Source: CAYQLK01 sp964418515 (GTDB taxonomy: Bacteria > Patescibacteriota > Microgenomatia > CAYQLK01). From it: a stretch of 31,373 nt of DNA. The notes below the pieces were generated by a model. The model did not search any database and was not told the origin of the DNA. It saw only the letters and a program-made list of their open reading frames with translations. Location: assembly GCA_964418515.1 (NCBI GenBank), contig CAYQLK010000009.1:1-31373 (forward strand), written 5' to 3'. A program made the translations under genes and the position numbers. This document shows positions 13,296 through 20,477 of the stretch, piece by piece. Position 1 is the first letter of the stretch; each line of letters starts with the position of its first letter.

Positions 13296-15302
13296 ATGCA
13301 ACTCTCTGATTCAGTCGCGACCGTTTCAGGTATCGGCGACAAAAGTGCTGACAAACTAGCAAGACTCAAAATATTTACTGTCCGCGACCTACTTTTTCAC
13401 CTACCCAAAAGATACAACGACTTCTCCCAAACCATTTCGCTTTACGAGTTTGACGCTCACCTTGATGAAGAAGTTACCACTCGCGCAACTGTTATCAGCA
13501 AAGCTTTTCTTAGAGCCAGAACTGGTCGCAACTTAACTGCAGTGACAGTCTTTGACGGTAAAGTCCGCAAAACATTTATGTTCTTCGGTCCTCCATATAT
13601 AACAGCAGATCTGAAAAAAAATCAGTCCTATTATTTTTACGGCAAACTAACCGCATATCGTAACCAAGTCTCAATTACTAATCCTAGCTTTAGCCCCATT
13701 GAAGAACAGGCTTCAAAATTTTCGACAATCTATCCCTTAACCGCAGGCCTTACTAACAAATTCTTTAGTAAAAATATCCAAAAAATTCTTAACTCCGATA
13801 TTAATTTTTCCAAACTAGACTTCATTAAAAATTATTTAGACGACAAAACTTTAGACCTTTTCCAATCACTAGAAATTATTCACAACCCCGAAGACTTAAC
13901 TTTAGTAGAAATTGCTAAAAAAAGACTTGCCATTGATGAAGTTGTTTTAGTGCGACTTGCCAACAGTTTAAGACGTAAAAAATGGCAAAAAAAACTACAA
14001 ACAAACAAATACAAAACCTTTCCAGTCACAAACATTCTCAAAAACCTAGACCTAACCCTAACCAATGATCAACTCCAAACCCTAGAGGATATTGTTGTTG
14101 ACTTCAAAAAATCAGAACCGGCTAATCGCATCATCCAAGGCGATGTTGGTTCTGGTAAAACTATTGTCGCTGGAGTCGCTGGAGCAGTAACTGCAAACAA
14201 CAATCTACAAACAATAATTCTTGCCCCAACTGAAATTCTAGCCAATCAACACCTTAGCTCACTACAAAAGTTTTTCCCCAGTCTTGATATCGGCATATTT
14301 ACAGGCAGCAAAAAAATCTGGGGCAAAGATATTACGATTGGCACACACGCACTCCTTGAAAAAAAAGCCTTAGAACACTTTAAGAAAAATAAGGTTGGGC
14401 TTGTTATCGTCGACGAACAGCACCGTTTTGGCGTTAATCAAAGGTCCAAAATATTCGGTCTAGGTGCGCGCAAAAATGTTTATCCACATTTTCTATCATT
14501 AACAGCAACCCCAATCCCCAGAACGATTGCCCTTACTATTTATGGAGATGTCGACCTTAGTCAAATTAAATCTTTTCCCAAAGGCCATCGCAAGGTTTCA
14601 AGCCATATTCTGACCTCAAGTCAAAAACCAAAAGCTTACAAATTCATTCAAGGTGAGTTGAAAAAAGGCAACAGTGCACTGTTTATTGCTCCAATAATTG
14701 AAGAATCTGAAACAACTATGGGCGAAATAGAATCCGTCAAAAAACTATTTTTAGAAGTAGACAAATACTTCCATTCCCAAAAAGTCTTTTTACTTCACGG
14801 CAGGCTTAAATCAAGCGAAAAAGATCAAATTCTTTCAGATTTTGCAAATAATCCGGGCTCGATTCTGGTGTCAACTCCTGTTGTTGAGGTCGGTATCGAC
14901 ATTCCCGACCTTTCAATTCTAGTCATTAGCTCTTCCGAGCGATTCGGACTATCTCAACTTCATCAACTTCGAGGCCGTATTGGCAGAAGGGGACAAGAGG
15001 CCTACTGTTTCTTGTTTCACTCAAAGGACAAAACCGACTCACAACGGCTTAAGCACTTCGTCAGTGAACACGACGGTGGTAAGCTCGCACTACTTGATCT
15101 TAAAACTAGAGGAGCTGGTGAAACATATGGTTACCTGCAACATGGTAAAGGTAACTTCAAAATCGCCGATCTCTCGTCAATTGAGGAAATAAAAAAGGCC
15201 TCTAATATCGCAGACAAAATTCTACTTACCGATCCCGAACTTACCAATCCCTATATCAAAGAGTATCTACAATCGTTTGCGACACCAGATCCAATTGATT
15301 AA
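13296..15302 (+). CDS. recG: ATP-dependent DNA helicase RecG
   Basis: Branch-migrating helicase acting on stalled forks and Holliday-like junctions, 668 residues. It begins with a helix-hairpin-helix-like segment (VSGIGDKSADKLARLKIFTV), followed by the OB-fold wedge domain at about 60-145. The superfamily 2 motor has motif I GDVGSGKT, motif II DEQH, motif III SLTATPIPRT, and the C-terminal lobe with GRLKSSEKDQIL, STPVVEVGIDIP and QLHQLRGRIGRRGQ. The C-terminal wedge-contacting segment (KLALLDLKTRGAGE) is present. Somewhat shorter than the E. coli protein but complete. Confidence 0.97.
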   Translation: MQLSDSVATVSGIGDKSADKLARLKIFTVRDLLFHLPKRYNDFSQTISLYEFDAHLDEEVTTRATVISKAFLRARTGRNLTAVTVFDGKVRKTFMFFGPPYITADLKKNQSYYFYGKLTAYRNQVSITNPSFSPIEEQASKFSTIYPLTAGLTNKFFSKNIQKILNSDINFSKLDFIKNYLDDKTLDLFQSLEIIHNPEDLTLVEIAKKRLAIDEVVLVRLANSLRRKKWQKKLQTNKYKTFPVTNILKNLDLTLTNDQLQTLEDIVVDFKKSEPANRIIQGDVGSGKTIVAGVAGAVTANNNLQTIILAPTEILANQHLSSLQKFFPSLDIGIFTGSKKIWGKDITIGTHALLEKKALEHFKKNKVGLVIVDEQHRFGVNQRSKIFGLGARKNVYPHFLSLTATPIPRTIALTIYGDVDLSQIKSFPKGHRKVSSHILTSSQKPKAYKFIQGELKKGNSALFIAPIIEESETTMGEIESVKKLFLEVDKYFHSQKVFLLHGRLKSSEKDQILSDFANNPGSILVSTPVVEVGIDIPDLSILVISSSERFGLSQLHQLRGRIGRRGQEAYCFLFHSKDKTDSQRLKHFVSEHDGGKLALLDLKTRGAGETYGYLQHGKGNFKIADLSSIEEIKKASNIADKILLTDPELTNPYIKEYLQSFATPDPID

Positions 15303-15321
15303 CAACTTATATCCTCTAGTA

Positions 15322-15350
15322 TTGAATATTTATCTTAATTAGTCTAAAAT
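15322..15350 (+). promoter_or_regulatory. promoter of the second orphan gene
   Basis: TTGAAT (15322-15327) and TAAAAT (15345-15350) are 17 bp apart, just after recG. Confidence 0.65.
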
Positions 15351-15389
15351 TCCTCACAGAAATTCGCACTTTACAGAGGTACCGTTAAA

Positions 15390-15731
15390 TTGGCTAAGTC
15401 AAAAAAAGACAAAAGGTCCAAAAAGGCCAAAAAGTCGTCGACCACTATCACCGAACCAAAACCTGAAAGTCGACGAACAGCTCCCCCCAGAGGTCCAGGT
15501 CTCGACCTTTCAAGGCTCACCAATTCCACTCCTGATGTCCGCGACCTTGATAGGGAGTTGGCATACTGTCTGGAAACTCCCAATCGCCGCGACGCCGAAT
15601 GTGTCCGCCTAATTGTCGGCCACGTAGTAGCCGACAAGCTTCAGCAGCTCGAAAAAAACAGCCGTCTAGGAGAAACCAACAAAGCGCTTCTTACTGACGC
15701 CATCATCACTTTGAGCAAGCTCACTGCTTGA
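15390..15731 (+). CDS. orphan basic/helical protein of unknown function
   Basis: A 113-residue product I do not recognise. Residues 1-20 are almost all Lys, Ser and Ala; a Pro/Arg-rich linker follows to about 38; the rest looks helical (VRDLDRELAYCLETPNRRD, VVADKLQQLEKNSR). The start is TTG at 15390 with AGAGGT 9 nt upstream. Codons favour C and G at the third position, unlike the A/T-ending codons of recG and rpmF on either side, which suggests acquisition or different selection. It has its own promoter and strong terminator and so is a monocistronic unit. The lysine-rich tail suggests nucleic-acid binding; that is inference. Confidence 0.7.
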   Translation: MAKSKKDKRSKKAKKSSTTITEPKPESRRTAPPRGPGLDLSRLTNSTPDVRDLDRELAYCLETPNRRDAECVRLIVGHVVADKLQQLEKNSRLGETNKALLTDAIITLSKLTA

Positions 15732-15743
15732 CGACCATATAAA

Positions 15744-15780
15744 CCCCCGCAAGCCGTTAAAACTTGTGGGGGATTTTTTT
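15744..15780 (+). terminator. rho-independent terminator of the second orphan gene
   Basis: CCCCCGCAAG (15744-15753) pairs with CTTGTGGGGG (15763-15772), one G-U included, with a 9-nt loop, followed by a run of seven T. Confidence 0.92.
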
Positions 15781-15783
15781 ATG

Positions 15784-15812
15784 TTGACTTAAAAATTACC
15801 TCTGTATATAAT
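15784..15812 (+). promoter_or_regulatory. rpmF promoter
   Basis: TTGACT (15784-15789) and a perfect TATAAT (15807-15812) are 17 bp apart, placed directly after the orphan gene terminator. Confidence 0.8.
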
Positions 15813-15840
15813 TCGCAGGCTTAAATAACAAATTAAATAA

Positions 15841-16008
15841 ATGGCACCAGTACCAAAAAAGCATCTATCTAAAGTCCGACAAGGCAAAAGACGAGCAACC
15901 TTAAGTGTTGCAGGAGTCCGAACTGTTTCGTGCAAAAACTGTAATTCACCCAAACTTCCGCACAGAATTTGCCCTAGCTGCAATACTTACAAAACCCGCA
16001 GTTACTAA
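15841..16008 (+). CDS. rpmF: 50S ribosomal protein L32, zinc-binding form
   Basis: A 55-residue L32. The N-terminus MAPVPKKHLSKVRQGKRRA is the family signature (usually MAVPKRK.S). CKNC and CPSC provide the four cysteines of the zinc ribbon, so this is the zinc-dependent form. It has its own near-consensus promoter, and the leader between promoter and ATG is AT-rich without a Shine-Dalgarno. The gene is followed by nusB after 56 bp. Confidence 0.95.
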   Translation: MAPVPKKHLSKVRQGKRRATLSVAGVRTVSCKNCNSPKLPHRICPSCNTYKTRSY

Positions 16009-16064
16009 AATTAACTAACGAGTTACTACTTATTTAGGTATAATCTTAAATAAAGTTAGTATTT

Positions 16065-16466
16065 ATGAAATCCAAAACTGACCCACGCCACAAACATCGC
16101 ATTAAGCTTGTCAGAATGCTTTTTGCTTATGAATTTGATCACGACCAAGCAGACTTTTCCGAAATCCTACCAATCACCAGTTCAATTACTGAAATAGACC
16201 TAGAAATTGCCAAAAATGCCCCCGCATGGCCAATTGAACAAATTTCAAAAATCGACTTAGCAGTTTTGAGGCTTGCAGTTTATGAACTACTTATCGACAA
16301 AAGCCAACCTCAAAAAGTTGTGATTGATGAAGCAATCGAGCTAGGCAAAGAATTTGGCAACGAACATACCAGCTCGTTTATTAATGGCGTTTTAGGCTCC
16401 GTTGTTAAAGAAATAACCCCAGTAGAAGCCTCAACCAAAGCAGAAACAGAACCCAAAGCAGAATAA
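16065..16466 (+). CDS. nusB: transcription antitermination factor NusB
   Basis: All-helical RNA-binding protein that with NusE/S10 binds boxA in rRNA leaders. The 133-residue product has RHKHRIKLVRMLFAYEFD at the N-terminus, the core IEQISKIDLAVLRLAVYEL and VVIDEAIELGKEFG, and FINGVLGSV at the end, then an acidic unstructured tail of about 15 residues (VEASTKAETEPKAE). A TATAAT at 16039-16044 lies 20 bp before the ATG but lacks a good -35. The short leader matches a trend seen across the window. Confidence 0.94.
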   Translation: MKSKTDPRHKHRIKLVRMLFAYEFDHDQADFSEILPITSSITEIDLEIAKNAPAWPIEQISKIDLAVLRLAVYELLIDKSQPQKVVIDEAIELGKEFGNEHTSSFINGVLGSVVKEITPVEASTKAETEPKAE

Positions 16467-16470
16467 AGGG

Positions 16471-16500
16471 TTGTTTTTTGATATTTTTTTCTTGTAAGAT
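16471..16500 (+). promoter_or_regulatory. promoter of the ACP-like gene and rnc
   Basis: TTGTTT (16471-16476) and TAAGAT (16495-16500) are 18 bp apart in the 47-bp gap between nusB and the ACP-like gene. Confidence 0.5.
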
Positions 16501-16513
16501 ACCAAATAGACAT

Positions 16514-16744
16514 ATGGAAACTATTACACAAGTCATCAAAACCGTTGCAGAAACCACAGGCAATCTTGTAGAAGATGTTACTGAATCTTCCGACCTAAGA
16601 ATTGACCTCAACCTCTCAGAGCTAGAAATTAGAGATACGATTGCGGCTCTTGAAGAAGAATTTGATATTGACCTGTCTCATACTGATATTGAATTGGTTA
16701 ATACTGTCCACGACCTAGCAACCGAAGTCGAAGACAAACTATAA
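16514..16744 (+). CDS. acyl-carrier-protein-like protein lacking the usual phosphopantetheine serine
   Basis: A 76-residue acidic four-helix protein with the size and pattern of ACP: an alternating acidic N-terminal helix, IAALEEEFDIDL as helix 2 and a C-terminal TVHDLATEV helix. In typical ACPs helix 2 starts with D-S-L, the serine carrying 4'-phosphopantetheine. Aligned on ALEEEF, this protein has Ser35-Glu36-Leu37, so the serine column is Glu and the only nearby Ser is one residue early. It may be an unmodified ACP relative, or use the shifted Ser. The ATG at 16514 is preferred to an in-frame start at 16478, which would precede the predicted transcript. rnc follows 13 bp later, the common acpP-rnc neighbourhood. 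Confidence 0.8.
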   Translation: METITQVIKTVAETTGNLVEDVTESSDLRIDLNLSELEIRDTIAALEEEFDIDLSHTDIELVNTVHDLATEVEDKL

Positions 16745-16757
16745 AATATTTTTAATT

Positions 16758-17492
16758 GTGACCAAAAAATCCAATACAGAGCTACTTTTTGATAACTTCC
16801 CAATTGCGCTAGCAGAAAAGGCACTAAATGTTAAATTCAAAAACCCTAAGCTTCTTGCCAACGCTTTTGTCCATAGATCATACCTAAACGAAGTATCTGC
16901 TCCTGATACTGTTTTTACACACGACAATGAAAGACTAGAGTTCCTTGGTGACAGTGTTTTATCGTTAATTGTTTCCGAGCATCTTTATCTCACTTATCCT
17001 GACCAAAAGGAGGGAATACTCACTCACTACCGTTCAGTGCTTGTTAGAACAGAAAGCCTTGCCGATATGACAACCCAGCTTGATTTGGCTAAATTTTTGT
17101 TTTTATCTAAAGGTGAGCATGAAAGAGGTGGAGTAAAAACCAAATCAATTCTTGCTAACACTTATGAGGCAGTCCTAGGTGCAATTTTCCTTGATCTTGG
17201 CATGCTTGTTGCCAAAAAATTCGTCTTCCGCACATTACTCAAAGGTCCATCAAGTGACCTCGAAAGCTCACTCCTTGATCCCAAAAGCAGGTTACAAGAA
17301 ATTGTTCAAAAACGTTTCAAAAGTTCACCTTTCTATAAAACTGTGTCTGAAAGCGGACCTGATCACGCCAAAACTTTTACTATCGAAGTTATGATTAATC
17401 GCGTTGTTTCTGGAACAGGTGTTGGCAACAGCAAACAAGAAGCTCAGCAAGATGCCGCCAAAGCCGCCCTAAACAAACTAACTGAAAAATAA
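16758..17492 (+). CDS. rnc: ribonuclease III
   Basis: Double-strand RNA endonuclease of 244 residues that processes rRNA precursors and structured mRNAs. The catalytic domain has the signature NERLEFLGDSVLSL (Glu58, Glu61, Asp65) and ILANTYEAVLGAIFLD with Glu137. The metal-ligand position that is Asp in E. coli (Asp114) is Asn134 here, a substitution also found in other bacterial homologues as far as I recall. The C-terminal dsRNA-binding domain starts near 172 (DPKSRLQEIVQ) and ends with GNSKQEAQQDAAKAAL. The start is GTG at 16758, in an AT-rich context without a clear Shine-Dalgarno, downstream of the ACP-like gene in the same transcript. Confidence 0.96.
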   Translation: MTKKSNTELLFDNFPIALAEKALNVKFKNPKLLANAFVHRSYLNEVSAPDTVFTHDNERLEFLGDSVLSLIVSEHLYLTYPDQKEGILTHYRSVLVRTESLADMTTQLDLAKFLFLSKGEHERGGVKTKSILANTYEAVLGAIFLDLGMLVAKKFVFRTLLKGPSSDLESSLLDPKSRLQEIVQKRFKSSPFYKTVSESGPDHAKTFTIEVMINRVVSGTGVGNSKQEAQQDAAKAALNKLTEK

Positions 17493-17512
17493 CTCAAAAA
17501 CCATTATCCAGC

Positions 17513-17540
17513 TTGACACGGCTTCATTAGCCAGTATAAT
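17513..17540 (+). promoter_or_regulatory. rpsP-khpA-trmD promoter
   Basis: Perfect TTGACA (17513-17518) and TATAAT (17535-17540) are 16 bp apart. The leader to the rpsP ATG is about 30 nt. Confidence 0.85.
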
Positions 17541-17575
17541 CTGCTTGAACATAAATCAATACTTACAAAAATCGT

Positions 17576-17803
17576 ATGGTAAAAATCAGACTAACTAGAA
17601 CAGGCAAAAGGGGAAGCCCGAGCTACCGCGTCGTAGCAATCGATTCTCGAGGACCTAGAGATGGTAAATACATCGAAAACCTCGGAACTTACGACCCAAA
17701 AACCAAGCCTGCTTCAATTGAGCTCAAAAAGGACCTAATCGAAGCTTGGGTCAAAAAAGGCGCTCAACTTTCACCAACTGTCAGATCATTAATGGCCAAA
17801 TAA
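17576..17803 (+). CDS. rpsP: 30S ribosomal protein S16
   Basis: A 75-residue S16 with the family N-terminus MVKIRLTRTGKRGSPSYRVV, the central GPRDGKYIENLGTYDP and a C-terminal AWVKKGAQLSPTVRSL. The C-terminus is short compared with the roughly 82-90 residues common elsewhere. It has a strong promoter and overlaps khpA by one base (TAATG). The order rpsP-khpA-trmD is the conserved arrangement, here without rimM between. Confidence 0.96.
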   Translation: MVKIRLTRTGKRGSPSYRVVAIDSRGPRDGKYIENLGTYDPKTKPASIELKKDLIEAWVKKGAQLSPTVRSLMAK

Positions 17804-18033
17804 TGAAAGATTTCGTTCTTTTTATTCTTGAATCAATTGTCGATCACCCTGAATCAGTAGAAGTTGCAGAAGAAACTACAGAAGGTGAGACTAAACTCAC
17901 AATTACAGTTCACCAAGAAGATGTTGGCCAAGTAATCGGCAAGAATGGCCGCATTATTCGCTCTATTCGCTCATTGGTAGGCATTTTAGCTACTCAGCAG
18001 GGTACATACTGCAGAGTTGAAGTTGCTGCCTGA
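17803..18033 (+). CDS. khpA: KH-domain RNA-binding protein KhpA
   Basis: A 76-residue single type II KH domain. The nucleic-acid-binding GxxG loop is seen in VGQVIGKNGRIIRSIR, and the preceding KLTITVHQED is the family strand. The N-terminus KDFVLFILESIVDHPESV matches KhpA (formerly YlqC), which binds RNA and in Gram-positives pairs with KhpB; no khpB is in the window. The ATG at 17803 overlaps the rpsP stop by one base, preferable to an upstream in-frame start that would overlap most of the rpsP end. Confidence 0.93.
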   Translation: MKDFVLFILESIVDHPESVEVAEETTEGETKLTITVHQEDVGQVIGKNGRIIRSIRSLVGILATQQGTYCRVEVAA

Positions 18034-18069
18034 TTTTCCCCCTCAAATTAGCTTACAATCAAAATATCT

Positions 18070-18717
18070 ATGACAATCAATGTTTTAACCTTATTTCCTG
18101 AAATTTTTAATACCTATATACAAACCTCAATAATTGGCAAAGCTGTCAAAAATAACTTAGTCGAAATAAATATTTATAATCTCCGAGATTTTGGGTTAGG
18201 TGAAAGAAAAAGCGTTGACGGCAAACCTTACGGCGGCGGTGGCGGTATGGTCTTACGAGTTGACGTGATAGACAAGGCTATTAAAAAAATTCGCTTAACG
18301 GACCCTAAAACCGAAATAATCCTACTTTGTCCAAAAGGCATTACTTATTCTCAAAAAACCGCAACCGAACTATCCCAAAAACCTTCAATTACACTTATCT
18401 GCGGTCACTATCAAGGTTTTGACCACAGAATTTATGAACTAGTTGATCAGGTAATCTCAATTGGCGACTATATAACAACTGGCGGCGAAACTGCAGCTCT
18501 TTCGATATTAGACTCAGTTACCAGACTACAACCCGATGTACTTAACCCAGAATCACTAACCGGCGAAACTTTTCAAGATAACCTAACCGAAACTCCACTC
18601 TATACTGAACCATCTGATTTTGGTGGTCAAAAAGTTCCAGAAATTCTTCTCAGTGGACACCATAGGGTAATAGGAGAATATCGCCAAAAAAACCGTAAAA
18701 AAATCCCCGTCAGGTAA
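18070..18717 (+). CDS. trmD: tRNA (guanine-N1)-methyltransferase TrmD
   Basis: SPOUT-class trefoil-knot enzyme making m1G37 in tRNAs, from SAM, as a homodimer. LTLFPEIF at the N-terminus, YGGGGGMVLRVD, LICGHYQGFDHRI and SIGDYITTGGETAALSILD (the knot and SAM site) and PEILLSGHHRVIGEYR are all present. At 215 residues it is shorter than the E. coli protein (about 255), stopping soon after the GHHR region, so the C-terminal helical domain is reduced. Its last codons contain the A-rich run that serves as the U tract of the convergent orphan gene's terminator. Confidence 0.96.
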   Translation: MTINVLTLFPEIFNTYIQTSIIGKAVKNNLVEINIYNLRDFGLGERKSVDGKPYGGGGGMVLRVDVIDKAIKKIRLTDPKTEIILLCPKGITYSQKTATELSQKPSITLICGHYQGFDHRIYELVDQVISIGDYITTGGETAALSILDSVTRLQPDVLNPESLTGETFQDNLTETPLYTEPSDFGGQKVPEILLSGHHRVIGEYRQKNRKKIPVR

Positions 18718-18731
18718 AACCTAAAACGAGG
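18697..18731 (-). terminator. rho-independent terminator of the third orphan gene, overlapping the trmD 3' end
   Basis: On the minus strand CCTCG (18731-18727) pairs with CGGGG (18709-18705), enclosing an AGGT/ACCT hairpin, followed by A and seven U (18703-18697). The U tract is the complement of lysine codons in trmD. Confidence 0.75.
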
Positions 18732-18742
18732 AATGGGCTGAA

Positions 18743-18949
18743 TTAACGACTGTAAAAGTGAACCTGTCGGTCGGCCACGATCTTGCGAAGGGAAACTAGC
18801 AACTCTTCTGGCAATTCACTAGCTCGCTCTGTTAGCACCACCCTCAGAAAGCCGACTTCGTGGTGCGTAAACTCAGCATCCGACGAGTCGAATTCGCCGA
18901 ACATGGCGACGAATACTTCAACCGTTTCAATCAGTTCTTCGCAGTCCAA
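18743..18949 (-). CDS. orphan acidic protein of unknown function
   Basis: A 68-residue acidic product I do not recognise, predicted mainly helical, with a Leu/Glu-rich middle (TERASELPEELLVSLRKIV) and a basic end. The start is TTG at 18949 with a GGAG Shine-Dalgarno 7 nt upstream. An extended promoter of form TTGATT-N17-TATAAT precedes it and a terminator follows, so it is an independent unit wedged between trmD and the pilus operon. Codons are G+C-rich relative to both neighbours, as in the other orphan genes. Confidence 0.65.
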   Translation of the reverse strand: MDCEELIETVEVFVAMFGEFDSSDAEFTHHEVGFLRVVLTERASELPEELLVSLRKIVADRQVHFYSR

Positions 18950-18978
18950 AGTGCAACTCCGTAACTTAATATACCCTA

Positions 18979-19007
18979 ATTATATCACAAATTAGGCATA
19001 AAATCAA
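18979..19007 (-). promoter_or_regulatory. promoter of the third orphan gene
   Basis: On the minus strand TTGATT (19007-19002) and TATAAT (18984-18979) are 17 bp apart, with TG before the -10. Confidence 0.75.
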
Positions 19008-19009
19008 AC

Positions 19010-19024
19010 ACTATAGGATATAGT
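19010..19024. repeat. perfect palindrome ACTATA-GGA-TATAGT
   Basis: A 6-3-6 inverted repeat directly upstream of the orphan gene promoter and between it and the pilus operon end. It matches 8605-8619, inside the structured-RNA promoter, at 13 of 15 positions, and shares ACTATAGG with 1558-1565. It could be an operator, or a weak AT-rich stop for the pilus operon. Confidence 0.45.
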
Positions 19025-19068
19025 ATTTGAGAACGAAGACCTTTCCTTTATAGATTGGAAGAGAATAA

Positions 19069-19893
19069 TTAGAACGGATTTTCTACCGAACCAGTCGATT
19101 TAAGATCTGGCAGAGTAGAAACCACTCGATAACCTTTTATCTTGGCAATTGCATCAATCTGTTCTTTGGTCAATTTAGTAATCTGCAATTTTGGATCAGG
19201 CAAAGTTGTAGGCAAAGTCTTGTAATAAGCCACTCCAGAAACTAATACTCTGACAATCCCCAAAGAAGCATCTCCCTCAGTTGAAATATTTATCTGATTA
19301 AGGTCAATTAGTCTGAGAGTCAATGGGAATGCAGCCAAAAACTGTTCGACTTGAGCGTACGGCCCAGTCATAGTTGCTTGGAAATCAAATGTTTCAACCC
19401 CTTCGACCACTTTCGAACCAATCGGTGCAACAATTTCATCTGCTGTAACTTCTGCTGCGGTTTGTTCTGAAACAGGAACAATTACTGCAGATCCTGAAGA
19501 TTCTTTTTGAACATATCTAAGCTTACCTGGTGCAACCTGAATTGTCTGCATAATTAGCCCATTCTCAGCAGCAAGCCTCTGCATCCCTGACACCAAACCA
19601 ATCGCGTCTTTTGAAGAAGGAACAGCGGAATTAAGTAAAGAAATATCGCTTTGTAATTGTGAAGCATTTTCAGACACCAAAACTTTGTTTTTATCTTCCA
19701 AATTTTTCAGGTCAGTATTTGCTTGTGAAATACTCTTAAACAAATTAACTGTTTCATTTAACTTTGGAATGCCTATTGTAAATAAAACAACCAGCATCAC
19801 CAAAAGCGCCATGGCCGGAATCAATAAACCTTTAGCCTTTTTAGCTTCGGTTTTTATTACCGGACTATTATTTAAACTATTTCCAAATTCCAT
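19069..19893 (-). CDS. pilO: type IV pilus alignment protein PilO
   Basis: Inner-membrane partner of PilN in the PilMNO alignment complex. From ATG 19893 the protein has 274 residues: a short cytoplasmic tail, one membrane helix at about 24-46 (LLIPAMALLVMLVVLFTIG), a coiled-coil stretch to about 100, then an extracytoplasmic ferredoxin-like domain (FDFQATMTGPYAQVEQFLAA). The ATG is one base after the pilN stop; a TTG at 19905 would overlap pilN and is less likely. It is the last gene of the pilus operon. Only a weak AT-rich palindrome follows. Confidence 0.88.
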   Translation of the reverse strand: MEFGNSLNNSPVIKTEAKKAKGLLIPAMALLVMLVVLFTIGIPKLNETVNLFKSISQANTDLKNLEDKNKVLVSENASQLQSDISLLNSAVPSSKDAIGLVSGMQRLAAENGLIMQTIQVAPGKLRYVQKESSGSAVIVPVSEQTAAEVTADEIVAPIGSKVVEGVETFDFQATMTGPYAQVEQFLAAFPLTLRLIDLNQINISTEGDASLGIVRVLVSGVAYYKTLPTTLPDPKLQITKLTKEQIDAIAKIKGYRVVSTLPDLKSTGSVENPF

Positions 19894-19894
19894 A

Positions 19895-20440
19895 TTATTT
19901 ATCAACGACTTTTACGATTGCGCTAACTGTGAAATCAAAACTCCCATCTTCACGACCCTGAATTGAACTTAGGTTCACATCGCTAAACATTTTTCCGCCT
20001 TTTGTGGGATCAAGAAGTAGTGTAGTAAAGGTCGAAAGATCTTGGGCGGATAAAGCTTTACCATTAATTGTGATTGAATTACCCTCCTTAAAACTAAAAT
20101 CAGTAAATCTGACACCGTCAGGCAAAATACTTTTTAAAGTTCTAAATATTCCTACATAATCAATTCTTTGAGCTAAAACATTTCTAACTCCAACTGCTTT
20201 TTCGTTCCTGACTAGTAATTTTGACTCGGTGGCTTGTTTAGAAACAATCTGCTCTTCAAGAGTCTTTGATTTAGATGCCAAAGTGTCTAATTGGCCATTA
20301 ACATAAAAACTTGCAGCAAAAATAACAGCAATAAATATTGCCAAAACAACCAATAATCCTATGACTATTTTTTGTAACGGGGAAGCTTTTTTTGATTGTG
20401 CCGCCTGAATATCTTGGGGCAGCAAGTTAATATCGGACAT
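19895..20440 (-). CDS. pilN: type IV pilus assembly protein PilN
   Basis: A 181-residue bitopic membrane protein. The cytoplasmic N-terminus carries SDINLLP, the conserved motif that docks into PilM, followed by a helix at about 24-47, a coiled coil and an extracytoplasmic domain. It lies between pilM and pilO, and its size is normal for the family. The protein links cytoplasmic PilM with PilO. Confidence 0.92.
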   Translation of the reverse strand: MSDINLLPQDIQAAQSKKASPLQKIVIGLLVVLAIFIAVIFAASFYVNGQLDTLASKSKTLEEQIVSKQATESKLLVRNEKAVGVRNVLAQRIDYVGIFRTLKSILPDGVRFTDFSFKEGNSITINGKALSAQDLSTFTTLLLDPTKGGKMFSDVNLSSIQGREDGSFDFTVSAIVKVVDK

Positions 20441-20477
20441 TGTTAATTAATTATTAATATCTCTATCATATACAACT

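Noticed and set aside
18783..18995. Plus-strand frame opposite the third orphan gene
   Set aside because: The promoter, Shine-Dalgarno and terminator all point to the minus-strand gene.
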